DNA from: Sphingomonas psychrotolerans
Lineage (GTDB): Bacteria > Pseudomonadota > Alphaproteobacteria > Sphingomonadales > Sphingomonadaceae
Length of the DNA: 64,000 nt
Direction: 5' to 3'
Assembly: GCF_002796605.1 (NCBI RefSeq)
Contig: NZ_CP024923.1
Location: forward strand, 3,479,501 to 3,543,500
Both the position numbers and the translations under genes were made by a program. Below, in pieces: positions 46,646 through 56,165 of the stretch. Positions within the stretch are counted from its first letter, which is position 1; every line of letters begins with the position of its first letter. The notes under the pieces were generated by a model. It searched no databases. It was not told the origin of the DNA and saw only the letters and a program-made list of their open reading frames with translations.

Positions 46646-47700
46646 GAGCGGCGCATGAACTCGCTGATCCAGTTGGTCTCCCAACTTGCCCCGCCGTCGC
46701 CGGACATCGCCTGCTCCCAGCGCGCGCTGTGCGCGGTGATCGCCGACCAGCGGGTCCGGGTCCTTACCGGCCGGGTGTCGAGCAGGTCATCGCCCTCGAA
46801 GGTGCCGACGCCGCCCTCGAAGCGGCCGCGCACTGGTGCGGCGAAGTGCGTCGGGCCGCGGCCGTCGAGCCACCAGCTCAGCCAATCGCCGGTCTTGGGA
46901 TCGAACGTGCGCAGCCCGATTCCGTTGTGCGCTCCGCCCGGCCGGTCGAAGCGGTTGCCACCGATATTGCCGCAGCCGCCGAGTATCGGGCGGTTAACCA
47001 AAGTGCCGGTGAAGATTTCCCAATCGCCGCTGCCGGCGAGCCGCCGGCGGAGGCGGCGATGCCGGACCGACCAGCTGCCATGGAGGAAATCGAAGTCGCG
47101 CGGGCGATCCGCGGTCATCGGCAGCGGCGTCGCGACAGGAGCGATCCGGGTGAAGAAATTCTCCCAGTTGATTTCCCAGCTCTTGCCGCCGTCGGTCGAC
47201 ATCGCCTGTTCCCAATGCGGCCGCGCGCTGTGAATATCGAGCCAGCGGAATCGCACGGTGACCGGGGTGCCTTTGAAGACATCGGGCCCGGCGAAGATGC
47301 CGGTGTCGCCGGCGAAGCCGCCGCGCACCGGCGGGTCGATCACGGTCGGGTAGCGCCCGTCCACCCACCAGATCGCCCATCGGGCGCTTTTCGGGTCCCA
47401 GGCGCGGACGGTCAGTCCACGATAGGTGCCGGTGGGGATGTCGACGATGTTGTCGTCGATCGTGGCGAGGCCGTCGAGCGCCAGCCACAATGCGCTCTTG
47501 CCGGTGAATTCCTGCCACTCGTTGTTGCCCGCCAGCCGCTCCTTGAGCCGGCGGTGCCATACGTCCCAATTGCCCACCAGCCAGTCCCAGTCGTGCTCGC
47601 GGGTCGCACGGGCATCCAGGGCGAGTGCCGGTCCCGAAGGCACGAGCGCCCCGGCGGCGATCCCGGCGATCAGCTCGCGTCGCGAAACCTGCATTTGCAT
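46642..47700 (-). CDS. Tat-exported protein with two tandem copies of one domain
   Basis: Predicted 352 aa. The N-terminus carries a twin-arginine-type signal (SRRELIAGIAAGALV). The mature protein is a direct duplication: residues 36-183 and 201-349 share DWLVGNWDVWHRRLKERLAG versus DFLHGSWSVRHRRLRRRLAG, WWVDGRYPT versus WWLDGRGPT, and HWEQAMSTDGGKSW versus RWEQAMSGDGGASW. The Trp-rich beta pattern recalls DUF1579-like or lipocalin-type domains, but I cannot name the family firmly. It diverges from a LysR gene and is coupled to the PD40 gene. Confidence 0.8.
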   Translation of the reverse strand: MQMQVSRRELIAGIAAGALVPSGPALALDARATREHDWDWLVGNWDVWHRRLKERLAGNNEWQEFTGKSALWLALDGLATIDDNIVDIPTGTYRGLTVRAWDPKSARWAIWWVDGRYPTVIDPPVRGGFAGDTGIFAGPDVFKGTPVTVRFRWLDIHSARPHWEQAMSTDGGKSWEINWENFFTRIAPVATPLPMTADRPRDFDFLHGSWSVRHRRLRRRLAGSGDWEIFTGTLVNRPILGGCGNIGGNRFDRPGGAHNGIGLRTFDPKTGDWLSWWLDGRGPTHFAAPVRGRFEGGVGTFEGDDLLDTRPVRTRTRWSAITAHSARWEQAMSGDGGASWETNWISEFMRRS

Positions 47701-47791
47701 CTGCCCACCTCGTCGCTCGTGCAGGCCGAGAAGATCGTGCGCGGATGCTTTTGGCTATGCGAAGCTTTAGGCAGGAGGGTAAGTCATACTT

Positions 47792-48712
47792 ATGCTCGAC
47801 CGGCCGCTCCCGTCGCTCGCCGCCATCCGCGCCTTCGAGGCGGCGGCGCGGCACGGCAGCTTCACCCGGGCCGGCACCGAGCTCGGCACGTCCTCGGCAT
47901 CGGTCAGCTATCATGTTCGCCAGCTGGAGGCGCAATTGGGCGTCACTTTATTCTGTCGACACCCGCACCGGGTTGAACTGAGCGAGGCGGGCGCGCTGAT
48001 TGCGGCCGAGGCGGAGAAAGCGTTCGCGGGACTGCGCGCCAGCTTTGCGCGCGCGGCGGAGATCGATGGAAACCGGCTGTCGCTGACTGCCTTGCCGACC
48101 TTCGGCACCAGCTGGCTGACGCCGCGGCTCGGCCGCTTTCGCGCGCTGCATCCCGACATCCAGGTCCAGCTCGACGTTTCGGACATCGCCGAGGATCTCG
48201 CCGCGGGGCGCTTCGATCTGGCCATCCGCAACGGCGATGGCGGCTGGCCGGGCTTGCGCACGATCGAGCTGTTCCCCAGCGTCTTCATGCCGCTGTGCGC
48301 GCCCGAGCTGAAGCCCGCGACGGCGGGAATCGAGGATCCGCGCACCCCGCTGGCAGTGCCGCTGCTCGGCCGGCCCGATTGGTGGGGGCAATGGTATCGG
48401 GCATTGGGCTGGGAGCAGGGTCCGCCGCCCTCGCGCTTCGGCACCAGCCTCGCCACCGAATATCTCGACGTCGCGGCGGCGCTGGCCGGGCACGGCGTGG
48501 TGATCGCCTCGCCGATCCTGTTCCGGGCGGAGATTGATGCCGGTCGGCTGGTCCCCGCGCACGACCGGGTGGTGTCGGCGGGGCGGTCCTTCTGGCTCGC
48601 TTACCCGATCGCGCGCCGGCACAGCCGCAAGATCGGGCTGTTTCGCGAATGGCTTTGCGCCGAAGCAGCCGCGGCGCGCGCGGCGGCAGCACATTTTATC
48701 GGAGACGCGTGA
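47792..48712 (+). CDS. LysR-family transcriptional regulator (GcvA-like)
   Basis: Predicted 306 aa. The winged helix-turn-helix at 6-65 reads LAAIRAFEAAARHGSFTRAG and SSASVSYHVRQLEAQLG. An effector domain follows, with LPTFGTSWLTPRLGRFRALH and the RFDLAIRNGDG pattern of GcvA-like members. By the usual LysR arrangement it should regulate the divergent operon starting at 47700, whose start is 91 bases away. Its stop overlaps the start of the DUF2007 gene (TGATG). Confidence 0.92.
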   Translation: MLDRPLPSLAAIRAFEAAARHGSFTRAGTELGTSSASVSYHVRQLEAQLGVTLFCRHPHRVELSEAGALIAAEAEKAFAGLRASFARAAEIDGNRLSLTALPTFGTSWLTPRLGRFRALHPDIQVQLDVSDIAEDLAAGRFDLAIRNGDGGWPGLRTIELFPSVFMPLCAPELKPATAGIEDPRTPLAVPLLGRPDWWGQWYRALGWEQGPPPSRFGTSLATEYLDVAAALAGHGVVIASPILFRAEIDAGRLVPAHDRVVSAGRSFWLAYPIARRHSRKIGLFREWLCAEAAAARAAAAHFIGDA

Positions 48713-48915
48713 TGGCGCTGGTGGAACTCGGCCGCTTCGATCGGCAGGAAGCCTATATCGTCCAGACCCGGCTCGAGAGCGAAGGCATCATGAGCTTCGT
48801 CTTCGATGCAGGCGCGAGCATCGCCGACGGCAGTTGGCTGCTCATCCCGGTGCGGGTGATGGTCGACGACGAGGATGTCGACGTGGCGCGGGGGCTGCTC
48901 GAGCGGCCGGATTAA
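48712..48915 (+). CDS. DUF2007-type small signal-transducing-like protein
   Basis: Predicted 67 aa with the pattern LVELGRFDRQEAYIVQTRLESEGI...VMVDDEDVDVARGLL, typical of the DUF2007 ferredoxin-like fold. The role is unknown. GGAGA lies before the ATG, which overlaps the LysR stop by one base. Its stop overlaps the stop of the convergent GH2 gene. Confidence 0.82.
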   Translation: MALVELGRFDRQEAYIVQTRLESEGIMSFVFDAGASIADGSWLLIPVRVMVDDEDVDVARGLLERPD

Positions 48916-51900
48916 CGACCGGCGACGGGACCGTGAAAATCGGCCTCGACGATCCCGAGCCGCCAGCCCGGCGGCACCGCGTCGGCGCCGGTATCCCCCG
49001 CCTTGCGCGACGTGTCGAGCTCGACCACCTTGCCGAAAGCGTCGCGGTCCTCGACCGGCGCCATCTGGGTAATCCGCAGCACCCGGCCGGTGGCAGGGGC
49101 GAACGCCAGATGGGCATAGCCGAGCTGACGTTCGGTGGCGCCTTCCCACAATATTCGTCCGTCGAGTGTGATGCGCAGCGAATAGCTGCGCGAGCGCCAG
49201 CCGACGAGCTTGAGGTCGATCTCGCTCAGCGTCGCCTGCGTACCGAAATGATATTCGATCCACGCCGATTCGGGCCGGCCATCGCTGGTCCAGCGCGAGA
49301 GCTCGTTGTCGTCGGCGCTGCGCTGCGCCTCGTTAACATTCGAGCCGGCTGCGATCGATGCCGGCATCAGCGTCGTGCGGCTCGGCGTGAACGACGGACC
49401 CGAGGGTGTCGGGCCACGCGTCAGCAGCCCGGGCTGATGATCTTCAGGGAAGTCCGCTGAAAGCCCGCCGGCTGCGGGGCGTACGCGTATCGTCGGGATC
49501 GTCAACAGGGCAGGCTTGAGCCCCGCAGCGGTTGCCGTGACCCGCACGCGGCCGTCCTGCGTTCGGGCGCGCAGCAGCACGCGGTTGACCCCGGCTTCGA
49601 CCGGCAGCTTGCGGGAGAGGACGTAATTGTCTTCTTCGCGCGCGGTGCCGGCATAATATGTGGTTTGGTCGGCGCCGGCGGGCTTGACAGGCTCGGCCGG
49701 CCCGGCGGCGACATCCGACCGTTGCCGGCCCGAGGAGTCTCCCTGCGCGATGCCGCCGCGCCATTCGGCCGGCCCATCGAGCGTGAACTGCACCAGATCA
49801 CCGGCGGTCGGCACTCGCCGTCCTTTCGCGTCGACCACCTCAACATCGACCAGCGCGACGTCGGCGCCGTCCATCACGAACCCACGCGGCGAGACATGCG
49901 GGGTCAGTCGCAGCGCTGTCGCCGGCCCGACGGTTTCGAGGCGATGTTCGGATGTTCGCCCATCGGCGTACGTTGCCACTGCGCGCAGCGTCCCCGGTGC
50001 CCAGGCGACTTGCTTCCAGCCGAACAGAAAGCCGCTGCTCCGCACGCCTTTGCCGAGCGATTTTCCGTTGACGAACAGCTCGACGCTTTCGCCGTTCGAG
50101 ACCACGGTCATGTCCTTGCGCGCACCGGGGGCATAGTTCCAATGGCCGATGATGTGCGTCGCCGGAGTGACGCTGTCGACCCAGTCGCTCCACATCACCT
50201 TGTGCGCGAAGAACCCGGCCTTGGGCAGCCGCATCGCGTCGACTTCGCCCGAGCGGCGGTAATTATTGTCGCCGCGATAATGCGTATTCGAATCCGAGAA
50301 GATGATGTTGACGCCGCCCGAGCTGACTCGCTTCCCCGTGCCCGGCCGCACCCGATAATAGTCCCACCAGCGCTTGACGTCCTCGATCGCATGGCTGTCC
50401 TGGTTGCGGTTATAGTCGGGCGAATCCTTGTGAAACGGCGGAGTCAGCTCGTCCTGATAGAGCCGCGCGCCTTCGTCGCGCGAATATTCCATCGCCCATA
50501 CGGGCTTGGTGCCGCTCTTGTTGATGTAGAGCATCTCGCCGCCGTATTCGGCTTGCCTGCTGTCGAGCATCTCGCGCGATCCGATCGCGCGGCCGCCATG
50601 CGGGTCGAAGCGATCGCGGATTGCCTTCAGTTCGGCCATGTGCGCCTCGCTGATATTCTCGTTGCCGCCTTCGTAGAACAGGATCGACGGATTGTTGCGG
50701 TTATAGACGATCGCCGCCTGCATCGCTTCCTTACGCTGCTCCCAGCGCCGGCCGGTGACGTCGCTCTCGGCGTCGCCCGCCGGCATCGCCTGGATCAGCC
50801 CGGCCCGATCGGCGGATTCCACGTCCTGCTTCGAGGGCGCGATGTGCATCCAGCGCACCAGGTTGCCGCCGCTCTCCACCATCAGGGCATTCGAGAAGTC
50901 GCTCAGCCAGGGCGGGATCGACACGCCCAGCGCGGGCCATTCGTTCGACGTCCGCTGCGCATAGCCATGCATCTGGATCACGCGGCCGTTGAGCGTCACC
51001 ATACCCTCGGCGAACTGCGTCTGGCGGAAGCCGGTGCGGGTATCGACGCTGTCGATCGGCCGACCATTCTCGGTGAGACTAGTGGTCACCGTGTAGAGAT
51101 AGCCATAACCCCAGCTCCAGAAATGGAGCCCCGCCACTCGGTCCGCCACGGCGAGCGTCCGGGTCTCGCCGGGAGCCAGCGTCGCCTCGCCGCCGTCGAG
51201 TCGCGCGACCAGGCGGGCGTTGCGGTCGCGGATCTCGACGCGATAGCCGATCCGCCGCGGCACCGCGCCGGCGTTGCGAACCTCGGTCTCGGCATGGATC
51301 GTCGCGGCGCGACGTGCGAGATCGAAACCGTCCGCCCAGACGTATTGGCCACTGGTGCCCAGCCCGGGCTGGAGCGGCAGGGTCTGATAGACCGGCCCGG
51401 TAAGATGCAGCCGCACGTTGCGAGTGATGCCGCCGTAATTGACGTTGAAATTGTCGTTGTTCCACTGGAAGCCGCTGCCGGTCGCGCGTTCCTTGTATTT
51501 CCAGTCATTGTCGACGCGCACCGCTATCAGATTCGCGCCGGGCTTGAGTGCCGGGCTGATATCCGCTCCAAACGCGCTCACGCCGTTCTCGGACAAGGCA
51601 ACCCACTGGCCGTTGACCCAGATTTCGGCGGCCTGCCGCACCCCCTCGAATTCGAGGAACGCCCGTCCGCTTTCCTGCCGCGCCGGCAAGACGATGCGCT
51701 TGCGATACCAGATGATGCCCGTCGACAGCTTCTTGATGTCGCGGGCGAAGGCTTCCTTCTCGTTGAAGGCGTGGGGCAATGTCACGGCGCGCCATGCGCG
51801 GTCGTCATAGTCGTTCTGCTCGGCGCCCGCTTGTTCGCCGACAGCCATGCGCCAGCCCGGGTTGAGGTTCCACGTGGTGCGCGGGGAAGCCACCGCAGTG

Positions 51901-51980
51901 GACGCGTCATGCGCAATCGCGGGGCTGGCCCCCCCGGGCACTGCCAGCGCGGCCGCAAGCCGGATCAGACCTTCTCTCAA
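48912..51980 (-). CDS. exported glycoside hydrolase family 2 enzyme (beta-galactosidase-like)
   Basis: Predicted 1022 aa. A signal peptide is followed by a galactose-binding-like sandwich at about 35-195, an immunoglobulin-like domain, and a barrel in which E441 (GGNENISEA) is the likely acid/base and E498 (WAMEYSR) the likely nucleophile. Two further beta domains follow, and a C-terminal discoidin-like module from about 880 contains SRWTSDGRPESAWIEYHFG. It should cleave beta-linked galactosides or related sugars. It diverges from a large TonB receptor, as in carbohydrate-uptake loci. The exact substrate is unknown. Confidence 0.9.
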   Translation of the reverse strand: MREGLIRLAAALAVPGGASPAIAHDASTAVASPRTTWNLNPGWRMAVGEQAGAEQNDYDDRAWRAVTLPHAFNEKEAFARDIKKLSTGIIWYRKRIVLPARQESGRAFLEFEGVRQAAEIWVNGQWVALSENGVSAFGADISPALKPGANLIAVRVDNDWKYKERATGSGFQWNNDNFNVNYGGITRNVRLHLTGPVYQTLPLQPGLGTSGQYVWADGFDLARRAATIHAETEVRNAGAVPRRIGYRVEIRDRNARLVARLDGGEATLAPGETRTLAVADRVAGLHFWSWGYGYLYTVTTSLTENGRPIDSVDTRTGFRQTQFAEGMVTLNGRVIQMHGYAQRTSNEWPALGVSIPPWLSDFSNALMVESGGNLVRWMHIAPSKQDVESADRAGLIQAMPAGDAESDVTGRRWEQRKEAMQAAIVYNRNNPSILFYEGGNENISEAHMAELKAIRDRFDPHGGRAIGSREMLDSRQAEYGGEMLYINKSGTKPVWAMEYSRDEGARLYQDELTPPFHKDSPDYNRNQDSHAIEDVKRWWDYYRVRPGTGKRVSSGGVNIIFSDSNTHYRGDNNYRRSGEVDAMRLPKAGFFAHKVMWSDWVDSVTPATHIIGHWNYAPGARKDMTVVSNGESVELFVNGKSLGKGVRSSGFLFGWKQVAWAPGTLRAVATYADGRTSEHRLETVGPATALRLTPHVSPRGFVMDGADVALVDVEVVDAKGRRVPTAGDLVQFTLDGPAEWRGGIAQGDSSGRQRSDVAAGPAEPVKPAGADQTTYYAGTAREEDNYVLSRKLPVEAGVNRVLLRARTQDGRVRVTATAAGLKPALLTIPTIRVRPAAGGLSADFPEDHQPGLLTRGPTPSGPSFTPSRTTLMPASIAAGSNVNEAQRSADDNELSRWTSDGRPESAWIEYHFGTQATLSEIDLKLVGWRSRSYSLRITLDGRILWEGATERQLGYAHLAFAPATGRVLRITQMAPVEDRDAFGKVVELDTSRKAGDTGADAVPPGWRLGIVEADFHGPVAGR

Positions 51981-52413
51981 GGAAACCTCACTCGGGCGTC
52001 ATCCACGATGACGGGCATTCCACCATTTGGCACCAGCTTATGAGATATGGGCTAAAAATGGTCAAGCCATTCCGGCACGCGAGGAATATTGGCCTTACCA
52101 ATGCGCGACGGAGGCGAATCGCTGAGGCCCTCAGCGAGACGGCCGCCACAGACAGATATGCTCAAGCCGCCGGGTTGGCCGCAGCGCAGCGCCTAAGGGC
52201 GAGCATTCTCACGAATCACCTCGTTACCGCTTGGTCTGACAAATGGGTTGCGTGGGTCAAAAAAGCTGATAATTCTATAAGCTGAATAGTTGTCTCATAT
52301 TGTGAGAGAATTGGGAAAGCCCAATCTCTCGGGTGTCCGTCGCGGGGGACAACAGGGAAATCCTGGACCCGCTGCGGGCGAGTGCGTGCGCAACACGGTG
52401 GAGAGGGGAAAAC
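51981..52413. promoter_or_regulatory. divergent control region of the GH2/TonB locus
   Basis: This 433-base gap has no convincing gene and is AT-richer in its second half. At 52088-52102 lies ATTGGCCTTACCAAT, a 15-base palindrome similar to operators of FCD-type GntR regulators. At 52304-52330 an 11-bp hairpin with one bulged A (GAGAGAATTGGG with CCCAATCTCTC) sits in the likely leader of the TonB gene, 83 bases before its start. Promoter hexamers were not resolved. Confidence 0.5.
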
Positions 52414-55400
52414 ATGCATATTGGATCGACGTCGCGCGTCCGGATCGGGGCGACTGCCTCGTGGATGGTATTGGGGCTGCTGCTCGCCTGTGGAAATGAG
52501 GCAGCGGCACAGACCGTGCCCGGGTCTGGCGAGCAGGCTGCACCCGAGGCGGGCGAGCAAACCGCTCCCGAGGTGGACGATGCCAACGCCCAATCCGAGA
52601 CGATCATCGTCGTCGGATCGCGCGCCAGCCAGCAATCGGCGATCGGACGCAAGAAGAACGCCCGCACCGCGACCGACTCGATCGTCGCCGACGACATCGG
52701 CTCCTTCCCTGATCGCAACGTCAACGAAGCGATCTCGCGAATCCCGGGTGTGGCGCTCAGCCGCAATGAGTTCGGCGAGGGCGACAGCGTCGCGGTGCGC
52801 GGCAATGGCCCCGATCTGACCCGCGTCGAGTTGGACGGCATCGGCGTCCAGGCCACCAATTCGCTGGCGATCGACGGCGGCAGCAGCCGCGGCGCCGATC
52901 TGCGCGAACTGCCTGCCGAGCTGATCAAGAGCGTCGACGTGGTCAAGGGCTCGACCGCCGACCAGACCGAGGGGTCGCTCGGCGGTAGCATCTCGATCAA
53001 GACGCGCACCGGGCTCGATTTTAGCAAGCCTTACATCTCGCTCCGCGCAGGCGCGCAGCAGAATTCGCTCGGGCGCGACTGGACTCCCGACTTCAACGGC
53101 GTCGCCGCCACCAAGCTGTTCGGCGACCGGCTCGGCGTGATCGTCAGCGGCAATTATTCGAAGATCCAGAACAACGGTCACGGTTTCGAAACGACGACGA
53201 GCAACAATCGCGGCTATTCGCGCCTGTTCGATTTCGACCAGTCCGCCGAAAAGACCTTCGCATTCAATCCCGCGACCGTGGGTACCGACGCGGCCGACGT
53301 CGCCTTCGCCAACAGCACCGCTCCCGACGGCACCTCGCTGACGCCGCGCGAACTGGTCACGCTCTCGGCCGGTGCCACCAGCAAGGCGCAGTGCCTCCAG
53401 CTCTTCCCGCATCTGGCAACCAGCGCCAGCACGAATGCGCGCAACCAGCGCATTCTCGAGCAGCAGACCTGCCTCAACCAGTGGAATGACTATACGCCGT
53501 CGCTGATCCGCAACTTCATGAACACCCAGACCGACGAACGCTATTCGTTCGACGGGCGCCTCGATTATCGGCTGACCGACAATCTGACGATCTTCGCCAA
53601 GGGCACGATCGCCAACCGCAAGGTGCACGACCAGAATCGTAGCCGCAATCCGGTGACTCTGTTCAACCAGAACCTCAACGGCACCTTCGACATTTCCACC
53701 GCGCCCACCAATCCGCGCACCCGCACCGTCTCGCTCAACGCGCCGGCCGGCTATCATCTGTTCGACCCGGCTTATGGGATCAACAATGTCAGCAGCAACA
53801 CCGTGCTGGGCAATGTGCTCAACGTGATACCGGGCAGCGTCGTGGTCGACGCGGATCACAACGTCACCGGGATGACGCTGACCAACAATTCGGTGAACAT
53901 CGACCAGATCGAGAACCGGATCGACACCAAGACCAAATATGCGCAGGTCGGCGCCGAATATCACGGGGATCGCCTCGACGTCGAAGCGATGGCGGGGCTC
54001 ACCACCGCGGAGACGACTCGCGGCGACATGCGCACCTCGCGCACCTATGCTTATGGCGACGCGACGCTGGCGTTGCAGCCCAACGGGCTGTGGGACATCG
54101 AACTGCCCGCCAATTACGATGAGTCCAACCCCGCGAACTTCGCGCAGGTGCGCCCCGCCGCATGCGTTTCCGGGGGCAGCAACCCGGCTACCTGCACTGG
54201 CCAGAACGCCGTGGCGGCAAGCCCCACCGGGCCGGCGACGCCCGCCTATCTCGTCTCGCAGATGCCGCTGACCACGCCGGGTTTCAGCGTCTCCTATTCG
54301 CCGCGCATCGGCGAATCGACCGAGAAGATCGCCAAGCTCGATCTCACCTATCGCACCGAGGACATGCTGCCGTTCATCACGCGTTTCAAGGTCGGCGCGA
54401 TGTACCGCGACAACGATATCAAGCGCTGGGGCGGCGGCGGCTATACGGCGAGCCCGCAGCGGGGCATCTTCGGGCAGGCAGGCTATGTTCCCGCGGTCGT
54501 CGTGCCGGTCGCGCAGGTCCGCGGCACGCTGCGCGCGTGCGAACCGACGGCGGGGTCATCGGCGCTCGGAGGGCTCTCGTGCAACTACGGCTTCGTGCCC
54601 AGCACCAATCCCTTGAACAACCGTTCGGGCGTCGACACGCTCACCCGGCAGGAACTGATCGACCTCTTCACCAAGACGCTCGAGGACAGCGATTCCGAAT
54701 ATTTCGGCGATGTGCCGAACCGCGGCAATTTGCCGCCGGCGTGGCAAGGCATCCGCACCGACGAGCTGTTCGCCGCGCTCGGCGCGTCGAAGTTCATGAA
54801 CTTCGATTGCATGAAGCAGTGCGTCGGCAGTGACGGCCAGACCTACGATCAGCCGATCACCCGCGCGAACGAGACGATCAAGAACATCTATGGCATGGTC
54901 GATTTCGAGCAGCGTCTGCCGCTCGGGCTGCTGTTCAACGGCAATGTCGGCCTCCGCGGCGTTTTCAGGAGCGTCAAATCGTCCGGCCTGCAGACGATCT
55001 CGACGATCCGGACGACCGGAACCTTCAACCCGGGCGATCCCAACAACGCGGGCGGCATCACCGTCTATACCTATAGCCAGAACACCGCCTTCAAGAGCAG
55101 CACGACCGATTGGCTGCCCAGCGTCAACCTCAACTTCTGGGCCTTCAACGAGAAGGTCGTTCTCCGCCTCTACAGCGCCAAGACGGTCGCGGCGCCGAAC
55201 ATCAACAATCTGATCCCCGGCGGCACCTGCTCGATCGACCAGCGCGTCGACCTCACCGCGGACGATGACGATTATGGCTGCAGCGGCCGCGTCGGCAACC
55301 CGGCGCTCTCGCCGTTCAAGGCGTGGAACTACAATGCCAGCCTCGAATGGTATCCGAACGCAGATACGATGTTCTCGGCAACCTATGGCAAGCTCGACGT

Positions 55401-56109
55401 CAAGGTCGGTAACCCGATCGCAGTTACCGTCCTCGAGCGCCCGTTCGCGGACAGCACCCAGGTCGATCCGATCACAGGCACCGCACTTGCCGATATCGAG
55501 TTCCAGGTTCCCACCTGGGCCAATGGCCCCGGCTACAAGCGTTCCATCTGGGAGTTCTCGGGCAAGACCGCGTTCACCTTCCTGCCGTGGTTCCTCAAAT
55601 ATACTGGCGCGGATGCCAATTTCTCGATCCTCAGCTCTGTGGTGACTTCGGGCCAGCAAGATCCGCTGACCGGCGATGTGATGCTGCCGCCCGACGAGTC
55701 CAAATATTACACCAATGCCTCGCTCTGGTATGATGACGGCAAGCTCAACATCCGCGTCGCTTATCAGAAGCGCAGCTCACGTTTCATGTGCGTGACTCCG
55801 TGCGGGGGCAACTCCACCGACATCAACTATCCCGGCGAGCAGTGGACCAACGTTCGGCTCGTTGCGCCCGGTTACAATCCCGGCGTGGCGCGGTTCGCCG
55901 ACGGCTCGACCTTCATCGACGCCAAAATCTCGTACAACATCACGCGCAACTTCCAGGTCTATGCAGAGGGCCGCAACATGACCCGGCAGGTGCAGACGAT
56001 CTCGACCGGCGAGTATCTGCCGTTCGCCGACGGCACGCCGCGGGTCATGCGGATGAACTATGGCGGTCGCCGCATTCTCGGCGGCGTGCGCATCCAGTTC
56101 GGCAACTGA
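52414..56109 (+). CDS. large TonB-dependent receptor (Xanthomonas/Caulobacter type)
   Basis: Predicted 1231 aa, near the upper end for this class. A signal peptide (ends NEAAAQ) and a Glu/Ala-rich spacer precede ETIIVVGSRASQQSAI. The plug contains SIVADDIGSFPDRNVNEAIS, RIPGVALSRNEFGEGDSVAV and ELIKSVDVVKGSTADQTEGS, the TIGR01782 pattern. The long barrel ends in GGVRIQFGN. It likely imports an oligosaccharide or aromatic ligand, given the divergent GH2 gene. GAGAGGGG lies before the ATG at 52414. A strong terminator follows. Confidence 0.94.
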   Translation: MHIGSTSRVRIGATASWMVLGLLLACGNEAAAQTVPGSGEQAAPEAGEQTAPEVDDANAQSETIIVVGSRASQQSAIGRKKNARTATDSIVADDIGSFPDRNVNEAISRIPGVALSRNEFGEGDSVAVRGNGPDLTRVELDGIGVQATNSLAIDGGSSRGADLRELPAELIKSVDVVKGSTADQTEGSLGGSISIKTRTGLDFSKPYISLRAGAQQNSLGRDWTPDFNGVAATKLFGDRLGVIVSGNYSKIQNNGHGFETTTSNNRGYSRLFDFDQSAEKTFAFNPATVGTDAADVAFANSTAPDGTSLTPRELVTLSAGATSKAQCLQLFPHLATSASTNARNQRILEQQTCLNQWNDYTPSLIRNFMNTQTDERYSFDGRLDYRLTDNLTIFAKGTIANRKVHDQNRSRNPVTLFNQNLNGTFDISTAPTNPRTRTVSLNAPAGYHLFDPAYGINNVSSNTVLGNVLNVIPGSVVVDADHNVTGMTLTNNSVNIDQIENRIDTKTKYAQVGAEYHGDRLDVEAMAGLTTAETTRGDMRTSRTYAYGDATLALQPNGLWDIELPANYDESNPANFAQVRPAACVSGGSNPATCTGQNAVAASPTGPATPAYLVSQMPLTTPGFSVSYSPRIGESTEKIAKLDLTYRTEDMLPFITRFKVGAMYRDNDIKRWGGGGYTASPQRGIFGQAGYVPAVVVPVAQVRGTLRACEPTAGSSALGGLSCNYGFVPSTNPLNNRSGVDTLTRQELIDLFTKTLEDSDSEYFGDVPNRGNLPPAWQGIRTDELFAALGASKFMNFDCMKQCVGSDGQTYDQPITRANETIKNIYGMVDFEQRLPLGLLFNGNVGLRGVFRSVKSSGLQTISTIRTTGTFNPGDPNNAGGITVYTYSQNTAFKSSTTDWLPSVNLNFWAFNEKVVLRLYSAKTVAAPNINNLIPGGTCSIDQRVDLTADDDDYGCSGRVGNPALSPFKAWNYNASLEWYPNADTMFSATYGKLDVKVGNPIAVTVLERPFADSTQVDPITGTALADIEFQVPTWANGPGYKRSIWEFSGKTAFTFLPWFLKYTGADANFSILSSVVTSGQQDPLTGDVMLPPDESKYYTNASLWYDDGKLNIRVAYQKRSSRFMCVTPCGGNSTDINYPGEQWTNVRLVAPGYNPGVARFADGSTFIDAKISYNITRNFQVYAEGRNMTRQVQTISTGEYLPFADGTPRVMRMNYGGRRILGGVRIQFGN

Positions 56110-56115
56110 TCGCAG

Positions 56116-56149
56116 CCGGGGCCGTCTGCGCAGGACGGCCCCGGATTTG
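56116..56149 (+). terminator. terminator after the large TonB receptor gene
   Basis: An 11-bp perfect stem, CCGGGGCCGTC (56116-56126) and GACGGCCCCGG (56134-56144), with a 7-base loop and a short ATTTG tail, starts six bases after the stop codon. It separates the receptor transcript from the downstream coupled pair. Confidence 0.75.
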
Positions 56150-56165
56150 ATGCTAGATTGCCGCG

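Noticed and set aside
49665..52043. Plus-strand frame of 792 codons opposite the GH2 gene
   Set aside because: Arg/His-rich antisense composition; the GH2 gene has catalytic motifs throughout.
52223..52234. GTTACCGCTTGG as a third copy of the GTTA-NCGN-TAAC operator
   Set aside because: Only the first nine bases match; the right half-site is missing.
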